This document shows positions 45,299-60,393 of a stretch of DNA of 64,000 bases, one piece after another (the first letter of the stretch is position 1; the number at the start of each line of letters is the position of its first letter). The DNA lies in the NCBI GenBank assembly GCA_964057225.1, contig OZ059900.1, positions 9,620,501 through 9,684,500 on the forward strand, written 5' to 3'. Below the pieces are notes generated by a model that ran no database searches, had not been told where the DNA came from, and saw only the letters and a list, made by a program, of their open reading frames with translations. The translations under genes were made by a program, and so were the position numbers. This DNA is from Auanema rhodensis. Its lineage: Eukaryota; Nematoda; Chromadorea; Rhabditida; Rhabditidae.

Positions 45299-48200
45299 AG
45301 TAGATTTGCAAAAATAATCAATCTAGATAGAATTATAAACTTGTAATCTTCAACTAATAAGAAGAAAATAATTGGAATAAGACGTAACGGTTGTCAAGAT
45401 GGAGGACGACTGCCGATGGTGATGCGTCAGACGAGATGTAATGCAGAAGTAATGCCTGAAGCAATTTTCTTACTGAGAGGCTGGGCTATATGTTTTGTTT
45501 GGCGGCTTAATCCCAAGGACGAAAACAGGTAGAGCGCCGGGGAGATCTAATTGAGGCGCAAAAGAGCGGAGGATGATGATGTTTATGAGGATGACGAAGA
45601 TGATGATGTTGATGAATCTGCGCGACGCACGAGTATCTGGATGAATGCCGATAGACCAGCGGGCAAGCTTAGAGTGGATCCAGGTTTGAGAATAGTATGC
45701 TGGCTAGAATATAAGGTTTGAAGAGATAGATAGAGTGAGGAATGTATAACATCTATTGTATAGAATTCATTCAAAAATCGGTTCTCTTTAACATAAACAG
45801 CTTGAAAGAGTAGGAGAGTAGAAGAGGAAGCAGTTGAACAAGTGGAGAAAAGAAATGAGGAAGTGGCTAGCTAACAAGTAGCAAGGGTATGACAGGATGG
45901 AACAGTTTCACATGTATTCATGAAAGCCGGATGCAAGCCGATGGAAGGACATGATCAAGTAGTTGAGTATGCCCCAAAAAGCTGGAAATAAATGTCTGCA
46001 ATAAGTGTAAACATTGTTTTTCGATGGCATCATATCAAGTATTACTAATTTCTGTTTCTCGCTTTTTTCGTCAATGTAGGTGATTTTTGAGTTGAAGGAT
46101 TCTTGCATGACCTTGGAATAGCTTTTGCTTGTACTGGCTCAATGCCGAAATTGAGAGATACGACCGACAAAGGTGGCACATAATCATTAGGTTCTCAAAC
46201 GACAGAATGAGGCAAAGAGAGAGAAAGAGAAGGAGAAGAAGTGAGAGACAGAATATGAGGTGAGAGAATCAGAGAAATGGACAAATGATCACACCAAAAA
46301 ATTCATTTTGAATATATACGCACAACGGTATTCATGTTGTCAATGTTACTTGAGTTCTCATGGGACAATCATCAGATTCCGTTTGACGTAGCTATTGTAA
46401 TGTGCTTGTTAAGATAAAAATACAAATTTATTCTTCAACAACACAGCATTTTGCTCAATAATACTATACTGATTCCATTCTTCTTTTCGAAATTATATTG
46501 TTGCAGTTTAATCATTTTTCTATAATCTTTACTATATTTTAACTTTATATGAATACCCTCTTCTTCGACAACCAATCGACCGTTTGTTATAGTTAGCGAT
46601 CGATTCGTTCACGAAGGAAAGGTTATCTCATCATAATTATCAGTTTTTGTTTATGAGAAAATACACTTTTACCAACTTTTTACTAACCTTGACTACTCTT
46701 ATTCGCTTCTTAACTATTCGTTTACTATTTTCTTTTCAATTTGTATGAGATGAATATAATACATGACCATATGGTTTTAGTTGAAAATAAGGCAATGGAG
46801 CTCCTTGAAACATTTTCGAAGAATTCTCTCTTTCAAGTTGCCAATTCAAGTAATGTATTCATCTCTTTAGTACTTCAAGTAGCCAATAATAATGTGCTCT
46901 GTCAGCTGCATATGACACTTCGTTCAAGACATAGTCTTCACCATTTTACGTAACGGACTATGTTTGCTTTTTTGTGCTTTCCGCTAACTTCTATACGATT
47001 TGAGTTAGGCTCCGATTTCTTTGACAGATTTAGCATGCGTCGCATAGCTACGTTTCTAATAATAGTGTCTAATCCAAATAATACAGCATATATCAAGTTT
47101 TTCCTTCGGTTTTGTATAAAAATCCGCGTTTGATTGTTATTTTCTGGTAAAAAAACTTGTTTGAAATTTTGAAAATCATGACTTCACTAGAAGGCCATTG
47201 CTTCCGCTTTTCTACTTGTCGTCATCTTTTGGCAGTGTATGTGCGCTTATGTGTATATGTTCGACCCTTCGTCGTCTAGTACGAAAGCATTTGCGAGGAA
47301 CTATGATTCAAGGACATACGTCATGCTGCCTTACCTTCTCACCTTGTTTCATTGAAGACCTTGTACCCTTCATTTGATTTCCTCTTTTCAGTCTCGCTCT
47401 TATCTAGCAGCGCTTCTTATATATTTCTCTCATTATCCCTGATGCTGTCATAACCTTTTCCTTGAAACATCGCCCTGTTCATCAAGTGAAACCTGGTTAA
47501 ACACTTTGTTGCATGGTCGACCTAAGAGATGAACGGAAACTTGATGAGGACATGAACTAGCTTTTTTTCATAATGGATGCTTACAAGCAGAAAAAATCTG
47601 TGATTATAAACAGCTTTGGTTCAGAATTGAAAGTACACGCTAAAGTCTTCTCTTAAATCGTAATACAACACTCAAAAACATTAAGTAAAAAGGGAAAAAT
47701 ATCTAATTAAACCGATCTTTCATGCTTGAAAAATTTTATATGGGAGATAGGTATGGGGGAATTGCATCATTGAAACTTTATAATTTCAATAAAACGAACA
47801 AACTTTTAGTATATTTTAACAAAAAACTTTATGGTGCCTATCAAAAAGTATCACTATAAACGTTGTGAACTATGAAATATTGATTCAATCTTATCACTCA
47901 ATGTTCAATAGAACTGTATGTTATCAACTCATCGATTTCCTGTGTAGCAAAATAATTTTTTTAATCGTAGAAGCTCTCAAGCATATTATTTGCTCCACAT
48001 TTCATGAAGGTATGAATTAATTAAAAATTATTATATAAATATTATAATAGGATTTCTTTAACTATATGTTATATAATGTAAAAATAGTAAAAATAAATAT
48101 AAATAAAAAGAATTACGCTTTATATAAGCTTTATATACATTAATAAAGTATTGTTTTGATGCTTTTTCAATTATCTCAAAATTTTCTTAATGTTTTTTCA

Positions 48201-51200
48201 ATTATCTTAAAATAGTTTCCAACAAAACGCATTTTCTGACAATTTTAGAGATAATTATTAACTTTTTAAGAGATAAATGTTAATATTAATTTCCCAATTC
48301 TGTGTTTGTATTGATAATTCTTTGTTTATTTTGTTTTATTTTTTATTAAAATGTTATTCATATTTGTTATTTGCATCATTAATACTCAAATTCAGCAATT
48401 AAAATTTATTTGCAAAGAATTTTCAATAAAACAGTTTACTTTACTTCAACTTAATCTTTTATGTTTGTATTTTCAAAAAAAAATTGCATTATATCTAGAT
48501 TAACCTTGCTTTCTTTTTTTCCAAATTGTCATTTCAATTGAACTTTTTTTCTTTTTATCGTTTGTGATTTTTCAATCAACATCCGCATATTTCATTACTT
48601 CCAATAGTATTGCATGATTTGCACTTAAAATATCATAAAATTTAAGAATATGTATATTTAACTTATTATAACTATGCCTAAACAAAACTAAGCAGTCCCT
48701 CTTTTATAAAATAAACCACATAATAATCAAATCGCATAGTTTATAATATGAGATGTATTCAATTTTATTGGTCACTGCACTTTTCAAAACCTCAAGTTAG
48801 CTTATCAGGACAGGACAATAATTACAGTCTTGAGGGACGTCAAAACTATGGACAAGAGCCATTTTCAGATGGGGTGGTCTAGATTGTGTGTGACCAAATG
48901 TCCTCGATCTGATCTTTATATCTCTTGAACTATATTGCTGTGACGGCTGCTGTCACCATCTACTTTGACGATTTCTACTTTTTTCCCCAAGCTTTCTCTC
49001 TATCGTCCGTCAACCCCATTATTAGACCGTTTTTCATTTAATTTATTAGCTATTCATTCTTCAGATTTTGAAAAGAAAATATTGAAAAATTTATAAAAGA
49101 TAATGTGGAGCAGGAGCAGTTCAATTTATTAAGTATTTCATGATTTTCGAGTTAAAACACTGTTTTGGGTGCTAAAATTAAGCTGATTATAGATGTCATT
49201 GAATTATTTTCAGAACTTTTTTGCTCGAAAATGAAATTCTTATCATCTTTAACACGTTAGAAATTATATTTTTATCTCAATTGCTCGCAACAGTAAATTA
49301 TATGCAACTCTATTTCGATTAGCCAATTAGCTGATTTTAGTTGATTCAGTTCGCAGAACATAATACTCAAAGTATATGAAATTATATATTTTAATATCGA
49401 TTTACAACTATTTTCATTATCAATCTTGTTAACAAGCTAGCCAAACTGAATATGAAAGCCGACTAACATATTTACAAAGCTGGTGATCATTATAATTGTG
49501 TTAAAAACATATTTTTTGCTTGTTTTTTGACTCAAATATATAATTATTTTAAATATTTGGTGGTATTGTTCTGAAATATCTAATATGGGTATATGTTTTT
49601 TAAAATGCTCCATATCCTCATAATTTTTTTGAATTATTTTATTCTCTAGAATCTTCTCACTCATTTAAAGATTTGCAGGTGATTCCTCGATTATTTCTTG
49701 CTTTTTCGCAAAACATATGATTCAATTTTCGCGATATCACGTCATCTCGTCTAAAAATGATTAACTGAAATATGCTCAGAAGCTATACTTCAATCTTGAT
49801 CACAATCTCGTTAACCATCATATTGAAGGCGTTTGAGTTCTTTTTTTGCCATTCACTCATTATATGGCATAATAGCATAAAAATATTGAAAGCATATCTA
49901 TACTATAACTCTTAAAAGGAAAAATATTTAACATGTTTGAATGTGCCGATTAGCATCCATTAGATGCTATCGCATTTTGATTTTTTGCTTCGTTTAACAT
50001 CTTCGGTTTTTCGTCCATTACATCGTTTTCCTCTTACATTGCTTTGCTTTCACTGCTTACACGTCATTGCATATATTATGAGTTAATCGTTGAAGTTTGC
50101 CCATATCATGCAAACGTCATACATCTAGCTCTATTGAGCACATTGCTTTTAATTTCATGTTATCTTGTTCTGTTTCTTTTTCATTTTTTCCTCAATCAAA
50201 AACTCAAGATGAAAGAGATTCAAATTCTGATTGTTTTACTCTCACTTGTAGATTTTGTACTTGATTTTTTCTTTATTTTTCTTTGCTATTTTTTCTTTAT
50301 TCAATCGGTCTCTTCTTTTTTCGTCGCTGTCTAACCATGCTTAGTTTTTTGAATTTGAGAAAAGTTTTCGTTCTCTCTAATTTCAAACAATATTTGTGAT
50401 CTCATTTTCATAGCAAACCTTAAAACATTTCTACCGACGATTTAATATGTTTCTCCGAATAACGCTCTCTTTCCATCTTAAACATAGATTATCTTGTCCT
50501 GTTTTATACAATTTCAGAATTAAACGTATAGATCCTCTTTTGAACTTGAGAGAATATAATACATAGAGTATGTATATATCAATTTGCCAATCTACTATGC
50601 GCCTATTTCCGTATATTGCACTTAAATATTCTCAAATCAAACCGTCAAATCTTTTATTTTACTTTCTTTTTGAAAGTCTTTTTTCATTTTTTCCTAATCT
50701 TTTTCATTCATTCTCCAGTTTTATGTCCAGCTGGGTAATTATTCTACATTCATCACTAGCGACAAGTTATAAAAAGAAAAAAACATTTTCTATCGCTTCT
50801 TCATAAGTGAGGTCAAACGAGAAAAAAAACTTGGAAGCTCTCACTGATCCTAAAACTTTTTGTTATCTTTATATTCAGCTATGATAATTCTCATTTATTT
50901 ACAAAGTTTCAAATATAGACAGTAAGATTATTCTTTCATTTCTTTAAGTACTGATATTTCATATTTTGCTTATTATATCAGATTTTAGAAGAAAACTACA
51001 AACTTACATTCATTATATATATAATCAATATTATGTTTTTCATTAATATATCAATATAATACCTTTTTTAAAGTATTCCCCCCCTACAACAGCAGAGTAC
51101 AATCACTACTTTGATGGGAATATATTTCATTTCTCTCTTTCTTGATATATTGATTCGAACAGAACGATTTCTTATGCTCACCTTGTCTATATATCGATCA

Positions 51201-51722
51201 GTTTTTTTTCGAAATTTTCTTTTTTTTATTGAATTTTGCTTTTAAATTATTCATGTTTTATGTATACAGACTAATGTTTAAATATCTTCATTCGAATATG
51301 AAACTGAGTGTTTACTACTATATCGTTTGTGCGCAGCTGATCATTTTTTCTTTTTTTTCACTGTTCTGCTATAGAGTTCACTTTTCTCATTTTGTTTCTG
51401 TTTTTGTAGACAATTTACTGAGAGAGTGTTCTTCTATATGTCGAAAATACCATGAACCAGAATGAAGAGGCTTCATGACTTATATTATGCTCCACAAAGC
51501 TTCTTTACGATCCCTTCATTTGATTATTTTTCTTTTCTTCACAGCTGGAGATATCATAAAAGAAATTCAATGGCATGACGATGACAAATTTTTCCGAAAG
51601 AAAAAGATTGTCAGGTGATGCTGTTGACGCAATCGCTTTTTCTACTTTCACTTGCTTATATCTCTGAATGAAATTCGCAAAAAAAGGGAAAAGACTAAAT
51701 ACGCGCACGAAAAGAGTTTTAA
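45299..51722. other. gene-poor interval
   Basis: No gene that I can support. At 45551-45721 a plus-strand frame encodes an acidic repeat segment (AEDDDVYEDDEDDDVDESAR) followed by balanced sequence; it rests on GAT trinucleotide repeats and may be a simple repeat rather than an exon. Purine-rich plus-strand tracts occur at about 45800-46280. The remainder is AT-rich, with some GC-richer but featureless DNA near 47200-47560 and 48790-49010. Confidence 0.45.
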
Positions 51723-51998
51723 ATGAGACAGGAAGAAGACGCGGGGTGCGTGGAAGCGTTACGAGGAAAAGTGATTGTGAAACAGGCTAACAAGTGGGAA
51801 TATGTATGGCTGAAGGATGATGTTGCTGGCGATGTGGTAGTTGTGGAAGCAAAAGGAGGAGAAACAGGGTGGATAGAAAAAGAGAAAGTGAGATTAGCCC
51901 GCGTGAGAAAGGAATTAATGTATAGGCGCAACAAACTAGCAGATACGTTTAGAGGCTGTAGATATGACGATATAAGCATAAGATTGAAAGAGTATTAG
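51723..51998 (+). CDS. possible single-exon small protein
   Basis: A 91-codon ATG-initiated ORF with balanced usage (contains VIVKQANKWEYVWLKDDVAG, three Trp and a basic C-terminal part ending LKEY). It stands out from the low-complexity ORFs nearby in GC content and residue diversity. However, the strand is purine-rich and an 86-codon ORF opposes it, so it may be spurious. No signal peptide and no recognised family. Confidence 0.25.
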   Translation: MRQEEDAGCVEALRGKVIVKQANKWEYVWLKDDVAGDVVVVEAKGGETGWIEKEKVRLARVRKELMYRRNKLADTFRGCRYDDISIRLKEY

Positions 51999-54900
51999 AG
52001 AGAAAAAAATAGAGAGAGAGAGAGGTAGAGAGAGAGAGAGACAATTCCCCCCCTCTCCCCTCATCCTACAAACGAACGTGTCTGGATATCGAAACGTGAC
52101 AGATGAGGACGACTGGATGCATGTTGTCGTTTTCCCTAACAAGATAGCCCAGTTGACGACGCAAACGTTTCTCTTGCATGTTGAAATGAACGCTTCTCAT
52201 CGTCATCGTTATCTTTAACACAGTCCACATTGCTCAAAAAAATTCATCATCAGCCACCGAAAGAAGAAACCGAAAAAACGCAGTAATTTGAACAATTTTT
52301 CAAGCTCAAAAAAAATTTTTGTACAATTATTATAAGCAGTGACGTTAGCATTTGTTTTACTGAGAAGAAGAGAAAAAAAACATATTTTGGATCAACTCTA
52401 CTCCGTTTACACAAAAATAATTTTAACTTACTCTTATCTAATTAGCATTGAAAACTTGGCCTGTTATTACATATGAAAAAATAATTTATTTTCATTTCTT
52501 TCATTATAATACTTCTAAATTTATCTTTTCATTCTTGAACAATATTTATTTTTCAATTGAAGCATGCTTAAAACTGGCATGTAACAATGTGTTCGAATGA
52601 ACAACATTCCTTGTTACTGTATTTTTTGAATAAATAACTATATATATATCTTCCTCAACTAACTATATATATATATATATATAGAAAGAGAAAAATACGT
52701 TCAAGCAGATGGTATAGTCTCCTAATTAAAGTGAGTAAATTATTCTTCTCTAAAGCTGTTATATACAATGACAGCTATACTTAAATAGATAGATAATATA
52801 CCATTTTATGAGCAGTGCTATCCATTGTCCACATCCATTTATACTTTTTCATTTTCTCTTGACAATCTGACCTCGTACCCAATTTCAAGCATTTTTCAAT
52901 TACTTTGCAGCCTCTGCTCAAATCTACAGCTTGAAATTTTGATTCTTCAAAATTTTGCCATTTTTGAGTAATTAATCCAATGAAATAAGCTTCATTACCT
53001 ATTATCTTGTAATTTAAAGTTTTGTGTAACATGGTTTTAATGAAACTTATTATATATCTCAGTCTTGTCTCTAGACAATTTATTCAACTTCTCACGATCA
53101 GTATGCATGGTCGACAACTCAATCACGTCAAAAGTTTTTTTCAATTCTTCTGTTTTTCCCATTGCATGCATCATCATTATTGGTATCTTGTTTTTTCTTT
53201 TATTTTCATATAGTAATAACTCATGTATTTTGTCAAATAATATGAAATTTACTGCTTTTGCATATTAGGCAATATAACTTTCTTATCATTAGAACATACT
53301 ATTCATTATTCTTGTCACCTTTCTGCTCATGGTAATGGTTGTTCTTTCTACTTTTCACAGAGGATTCACTGTTTTCCTTGATAGCCACGTCGTCAGGAAC
53401 GTGTCACTACTGTACCAACGAAGGCCAAACTGAAAGCTTAACAATCTTTGGCTTTATTTTCGCTTTTTATCATTCTGTCGCTCCTTTCCGATTTTTTTGT
53501 TTCATCTTCACTTTCATTAACGTTGTTCGCTACCCTCTGTATCAGCAGCAATATCTACATCAGACTATCGAAATAGAGAGGAATAGATGGTAGACTAAGA
53601 GAAGTGATGTAAGATATAGAGATGGCGTTGATTACCAGACATGTTAATGATGCCGAAATTATGAAAAAAACGCCAATGAAAGAAAGACAGTCAACATGTC
53701 GAAATCGTTCTGTTTTCATATTATTCAACATGATTTCTAGTCCTATTTTCTATTCCAATTAACATCATAATGTTTTTTTTTGTAAAACATGTACTCAATA
53801 TCATGCATCTCATCGACTAGAGAAATGATTGAAAAGCTGACTGATAATAGGGACGAAGAAACCTATCACCAGATATGATTAGAGCTCCATTAAGAAAATC
53901 ATTTGAAATCATATCTAGATAAACAGCTTGTGTAATATATCTATCAATTATCTCTTTGCAATATCCATTTGATTTATTGCTCGTTTTCTTCCCGGTTATT
54001 CAGTCGTGTTCGATTTTTTTGTCGTATTGGCTTTATGTAGAGTGAAACTTCTTTGTTTCAGTTAAATGTATTTTTCCAAATATTTTTCTCAAACTCTATC
54101 ACTGGCTATTGCAGAGTTTTCATGCTTTTGAAGTAAAATAATATTATTTCATGCTCTATTCCTATCACTATTGCACTTAATGAGAGACAGTATTCAACTA
54201 TTTTCAATTTACAAAATTGTTATTTGAATGCTCAAATGAGTATTTGCAAGTGTGAATGTCCTTAATTATACTTTTTTTCTGCAAAAAAAAGTATAATTTC
54301 AAATATTAAACTTAGTTTATATCTAATATTATAGTTTATACTCCAAATTTAGTATTATATATATCATTTAGTATTTGTGCAGCTTATATTTATCGGCTTT
54401 GATTTCATGTTTCATCCTATTCATTCAAAAACTATAAAGAAATTAATTATTCTTTCCCATAATGATATTCAAGCAATATGGGGTCTAAAAGGGTCATCAT
54501 TACTTATTCATCATATATCTCATCCAATTTTCAATACAATATTCTATTCGTAATTATGCATTCACTAGACAACTTATAGAAATTTTTTTCATATGCAAAT
54601 TACACCTGCATACTGATGTCCTAGCTACCATGAGAAAAAAAGGCCAGCATTGTGGTCAGTTTTTCAGCTATGCCCTTCAGCGCTATATCCAAAAAAAACT
54701 GTGATGACAAAAAAAACGTTGACGAAATAGCCATGCTAAGACTTGCTAACATAAAAAAAAAGAAAATCATGGTTCATCAAGCATAACAATGCACATGCAT
54801 CTGTGTTTAAATGTCCTCGCTTGTCAGACCATAGCGTCCATCGTGCGCACATTGTTCTGGCAAAATTTTCCATCTGCTGTAGCTTGCGTTATGTTATAAT

Positions 54901-57900
54901 CATGCATGTTCTCTCTCTTTCTCACTTCCTCCTCTCTTTCTCACTCCGCCTCTCTCTTTCTCTGTCTCAGTCTCTACTGGCTCTCCCTCTTTTCTTTTTG
55001 CGTCCTATGTTAGCAATGCGGCACTACCGTCATGATATGCCACAGACAGGCACCTGATGGTGCCATCTCATTCAGATTGCATGGTTGTCGACGACCATCA
55101 CAAATGTGCAGTCAGCTTATAATCAAGCTCCACAATCATACGAAAAAACATTTTTTTACTTTTCGAAATACATTCATGATTCGTTTGTTTTTTTTTGCAA
55201 ATAAATGTTGTTCTTTCATTTAATTTGGGAGGCAGAACGAATACAGAATAGCTGTAAGATTAGATAGGCACTTTCGCGCCAATTTTCATTCATATCTCAC
55301 GCACTCAGTACAACAACTCATATTCTACAACAAAGAAGCTTTTTTTAACCTTTCTTATTCCTTTTGTATTGTTTCTTCCTGCGGATTAAGGTGAGAGACC
55401 TCCCATATCTTTTCTTTTATTTCTTTCCCATTTTTCTTTCGGATCTGACCAACACAAACTCATTGTCCTCGTTGTTTCAATTGTCTTTTTTGTCTTTCGT
55501 TTAGCAATAGTTTTCAACGTTTACCAATACATATGACTTTTTCTTGTTTCTACGTACTTTTCTCACAAAATTTTCGAAATAAAGCGTCACATCGCGCTGT
55601 TCTCTTCATTCACCTATCCACCACTAGACACGTTGGCCAGCTACCTAATGACATACACGAATAGTAACAGAGAGAGGGGATGGAAAAGAAATCTTCTCTC
55701 CTTTCTTCTAATAGTTGTTCGTCTCTCTCCAAGTTTTCTGGGTAGCCTCAAAGAAAAACGCTTGTTGGCTATCTCTCGGCATATCTTCACAATCAGTTGA
55801 TTTCGTGCCTTCTTTAGCGCCATTAATCATTTTTTTTATTTCGCTTTGCCTTCAGATACAAAATTAAAAAGTTCTCGTATATCATCGGATATTTCATTCA
55901 TTTTCATCCCATTCAACCTACTTAGTTCCATGTTATTATATAGCTTTTAAGAAGTAATATATTTTGTTAATTATTGTGATTGCCTTTTACGTCTTTTTTC
56001 TCGAAATTATATAACCAAAGAGCATCCAAGAAGCTATTAGCTTACCATATTATGGATTACGTTTTTGAGTTTTTCCATCTTTTATAAACTCATTACATCA
56101 TTTTCAGCATTTTCAACACCATTACGTCTTTTTTCAATTACAATTTTTTAGATATTTGAACTACCGTATCGTTCTTTTATATCTTTTTTTTATAAGTTCT
56201 ATAATCTTAAGTCGTCATAAGCTGAGAGCTATTCATGATTGTTAATTCGTCGTGTGTGTGTTCATGCTCTGAAAATATACTAAATATTAATCGCTTACTG
56301 ACAATACGCTCGTTTTGACCTCTTAAATTCATTTTTTTTCTTGGCATATTCTGAACTGCTTAATGCTTTTTATGGTTTTTTCACGCTTTTTCTACTATCT
56401 CATGACATATAGATCATCATTAATCGCAGTGCTGAAACCCTCCTTTTTCATTTATTTTGCATTGGATGGGGCCACGGTATGCAAGGCTCATCTGAGACAG
56501 AGCCTACACTCTCCTCATCCTCCTCTCCCATCCTTGTAGTGTTCATACATTCATTTTGCATAATTTTGCCGTTCATTGTCATCAGCGACAGTTTCTGTGA
56601 CAACGAAACCATTAATTGTCCAGTTTGAACCAATTCCTTTTTTTTTCAATCTGCCTCGGACCGCCGACCCCTTCATTTACCCTACCGTCTTTGTCTGTTC
56701 TTTTGCTCATCCCTCCTACTTACCGCAGTTTTGTTTCAAAGAAAACAATGGGAAACCTGTAGTCGTTGTTCCATTTGAGCTCATTTTCTCCTTTCCCTTG
56801 TCCACCCCTTTCTCTCTGACTCTTTTTTCCCTCTCTTTCTCATTCATCAACAGGTCCACATTGGGTGGTCGCTCATCTCTTTCTCATCATTTTTGCTAAT
56901 CCTTTTCTTACTTCATCGTTTCGAATCTTTTACAAGTGTCCAGTTGCCCATCCGAACGTGTTTTCCTTTTTCATGCTCATTACTGTTTGTATCAAATTCT
57001 TTTATCCCTCCTAATCTCTTTCTCCGTGAATAATTTCATCTTTTTGTCTATAACCTCTCAGTCTTTATCAGCATCTTCTTTTCCTTTTACTTTTTGCTGG
57101 ATAATTTTCATTTTTCTTTCATTAATTATCCAATTTGTTCTAATCAATTAGCTAAACAGTTGCTTCCCTGTTGTTTTTCAGCCATCTTTTGTCAACTTTT
57201 TCCACTTCCACAAAGTTTTTTTTTCTACATTTTGAGTTGTAAAATCTTTATTCGCTCCGTTTCTTCTGCACCTCACAGATGGAACCAATTTACTGCTCTC
57301 AATCTGTTGCTTGTTAATTACTTTTATTTTCAAAAGACTCTCTCGCCGTCTCTTCTTCTCTCAGCTTATGTTTCTTGTAATAGAGACCTCCTAGTTCATT
57401 TCGTTTTTCTTTCAAATTCTCTTTTTTAAAAACTCAGCCCATTCTATCCAACTTTACGGCTGTCCTCAGCTACACTTCAATTTCATTAATAACTGTGGCA
57501 GGACACACACACATGGCCTCTTGCATATTGCCCTCCATTTCGAAAATAATCGCTCTTCTTCACCTTTACGTTTTTTTTCTCCACCTAACTACTGCTTTCC
57601 ATTATTCGTCCTTTACCACTTTCTCTTCTTCTCTTGTAACCTCCTGTCTGCGTTCATGTCCTAAGGGTAGAAAAAATGTGTCTGCAATGTTCTCATCTAA
57701 TCCATCCGTTTTAATTTAAATGTCTGTTGTCTAGCAGAAAATTTTATGAGCCAAGCATATACAGACAGAATGAACACTGGCCTGAATAAACGGTTGAATG
57801 TGAATGATTAAGTCCTTATTCGTTTTTCTCTCAGATTTTACCTAAACTAAAGCCTATTTCAATAGTACTATTTCATAATATTTTAATTTTACTATTTCGT

Positions 57901-58854
57901 AATCTGTTTGAGTCTACGCAAGAATCATTTTCTTTTTCGAAATTTAGCACTTTTCCTTATTTCAACAACGCTGCTTGTTACATCTGTGAATATCGAAAAG
58001 TTCAATGCTTCAAAGCAGATGTAAAACCTAAAATGAGATATTGAAGCTTTTCCCTCAATCTAGAACATAGCTATATCTCCGTATGTATACATTTGTGAAT
58101 GTGAGACGAAAAGGAGAATGTGCCCTCAGTACAAACTCTTTGTATTGTTCTGTTGTAGATTTTCCATTTCTATGTCATCATGTTTCTATATTTAACCCGC
58201 TGTTCTCTTTATTTGATTCTCTCTCTCTCTCGAATTCGCATACTCCTTCCATCTTTCACTCATCCCATCTCTCACAGTTTCTATGTAATTATTCGAGTGA
58301 TCCCGTTCTGAACGGTTTCACTCTCTTCGTTTCTGTCCGTCTCAATCTCTCCGTTATTCTCTATATTTTGCTTTGAAACTCTATCAATCTCTCTCATGTT
58401 CTCGTTCCTTAGTTCATTGTGTCTATCATACGCCTGAGGGTATGAAGATTTTTGTACTATTGAACGTATCGCCATCACTTATTTAGATTTAAACTACTTG
58501 GGTAAACCACTAAAATGTGTTTATATTTGTTTATTTATAGAGCTTTCCTCTGAGAGTTTTCGTGTTTCATCTCTTCTCCTTATTGTGCTTTTCCACGATC
58601 ACGACTATGCCGTTTTCATCATTTTGACCTTTTTTTTTCGTTCCTCCCATTATTCTCAACTTTTTATTTTATTTTTTTCACTTTCGAATATTTCTTGTCT
58701 TCGGCTACTAGCTCTGTACGCATTTGACCATGTAAAATACTACGAGCGCATGCGAACGTGGAAAGAGTTCATGGAAGCGAATCAGAAAGAGAAAGCACAG
58801 CATCATAGTAGATATGAAAAATGTACAAAAAAAATATTACGTTGTAGTAGGAGA
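51999..58854. other. gene-poor, pyrimidine-rich interval
   Basis: A GA-dinucleotide tract lies at about 52011-52040 and AT runs near 52636-52682. From about 54900 and again from 56640 to 57720 the plus strand is long, pyrimidine-rich CT/TTC sequence that creates S/F/L-rich shadow ORFs. GGCACC-TGAT-GGTGCC at about 55048-55063 and ATGGTTGTCGACGACCAT at about 55081-55098 are small palindromes. No gene was recognised. Confidence 0.45.
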
Positions 58855-58898
58855 GTACAGACAGTTATCCCGCCAACCATCCGACAAACTGTCTGTAC
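58855..58898. other. 12-bp hairpin GTACAGACAGTT
   Basis: GTACAGACAGTT (58855-58866) and AACTGTCTGTAC (58887-58898) are perfect reverse complements around a 20-nt, C-rich loop. It could be a structured RNA, a small MITE end or a binding site. It falls within an open plus-strand frame (about 58730-58959) that has no recognisable family. Confidence 0.4.
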
Positions 58899-60360
58899 CC
58901 GACATCCTAATGGGGCCAATTTTCGCATCGCATCGTTTGGTATCTGTCTGACTGCATGAGCCCGTTTTCAAGTTATGTCTAGCTGTCGTACTAGCCATCT
59001 AGTTTGCTTTTGTGGGTTTTCATGTCCTTTCCATTTCAAATTGGGTATGCCTATTGTTCAATTAAGTTTCAATAATAAACTATGATTAGTTAAATGGGAA
59101 AAAAATAGTTTTGCGTTGAGAAAAGCGGGCTTGTTCTTGCGCCAAGCCAAATTGAAGAATTAGTTTTCAATTGTCATGTTGAAGAAATATTACTTCATCA
59201 GTTATTCTCCAGGACGTTTGGATCAAAAGCCGTGCCGATTCCAAGGCTCACCCCTTTTTTGTACGATTCACAATTTTTTTCTCGTTTTTTCTGTTTTTTT
59301 TAATGTTCGTACAAAAGCTTCAAATCTCTATTTGCTCAGTTGCCTTGTAGGACTAAGAGAGGAGAGTCTTTTTCTTTGCACTGCGTCGCCCTGCTCTCTG
59401 TGCCTCCCACTCTGTTCTCTTCTTGCTCATTCTCTTTTCTCCATATCTCTCATTCATATTCTGACTCTCTAGCACTATATCGGCACAGTCTTTCTCAGTT
59501 TGAATTTTTCGTTTTCGTTTTTCATCTTTTTTTTCTGCACAATCCTTATTCTTTTGCTCTAGTTGACTTTTTATCTTCCACTTCTCCAAATTGCATTGCT
59601 CATTGTATATTGAACGCATTCACAATATGATTTAGCATAATGTATCGGACATCGTCAGCATATTAACTGCGTTTGGCTGGTGCATAGCGTCTCCATGCTG
59701 TGTGTATGTTTGAGTGCGTCATGAAACATTTGAATTTGTTTGAAGGACAAAGTGAATATTTTTGATTACAAATGGAAGAAAGTGCAGATGTAAAGCCAAA
59801 GCCAAATGCTCTGAATTCATATTTTTATGATTTGTTTGTACAAAAAATACAGACAAAACTAAAAAAGCTGGAAAAAACTTGGCCAGCGATTTGAGAGTAA
59901 ATGTGAGAGAGATGAAATAGGACAATTTGATAAAGTGAAGCTAAAGTGCATCTCATGATAAGCATCGTTGAACAAAGAATTATACAATTAATATTAGCAA
60001 ACATAACAAATTTCGAATGAAAAAATAGAGAAAAGGGCAAATTATTTGTATTATTGTTAGATACAAGCTAGAATTATGTGTATGTGAGAAGAGTTTAGAT
60101 TTTTTTGTTGTAGAAAGACCACCACCAATCTTTTCGTTCTATCTCATCTAATTAGTCAATTCGTTTGATATTTATCATTTGAAGACTGATTTATGTTGTT
60201 TCTCAGTTTTCTGTTGTATTTTCTTGCTTTGATTCCAATCATATCTCTGTCTAATTTATCTTTTTTTCCATTTCATTTTAGATGGCTTTTACTCTGTTGG
60301 AATCTCTTAATATCCCCCTCTCTCTTTCTATTTCTCTCTCTCTCTCTTTCTCTCTTTCTG

Positions 60361-60393
<33 letters not shown>

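Noticed and set aside
45551-45721. acidic ORF with GAT repeats
   Set aside because: Trinucleotide simple repeat accounts for the acidic run; no start codon or clear splice sites, so not called as a gene.
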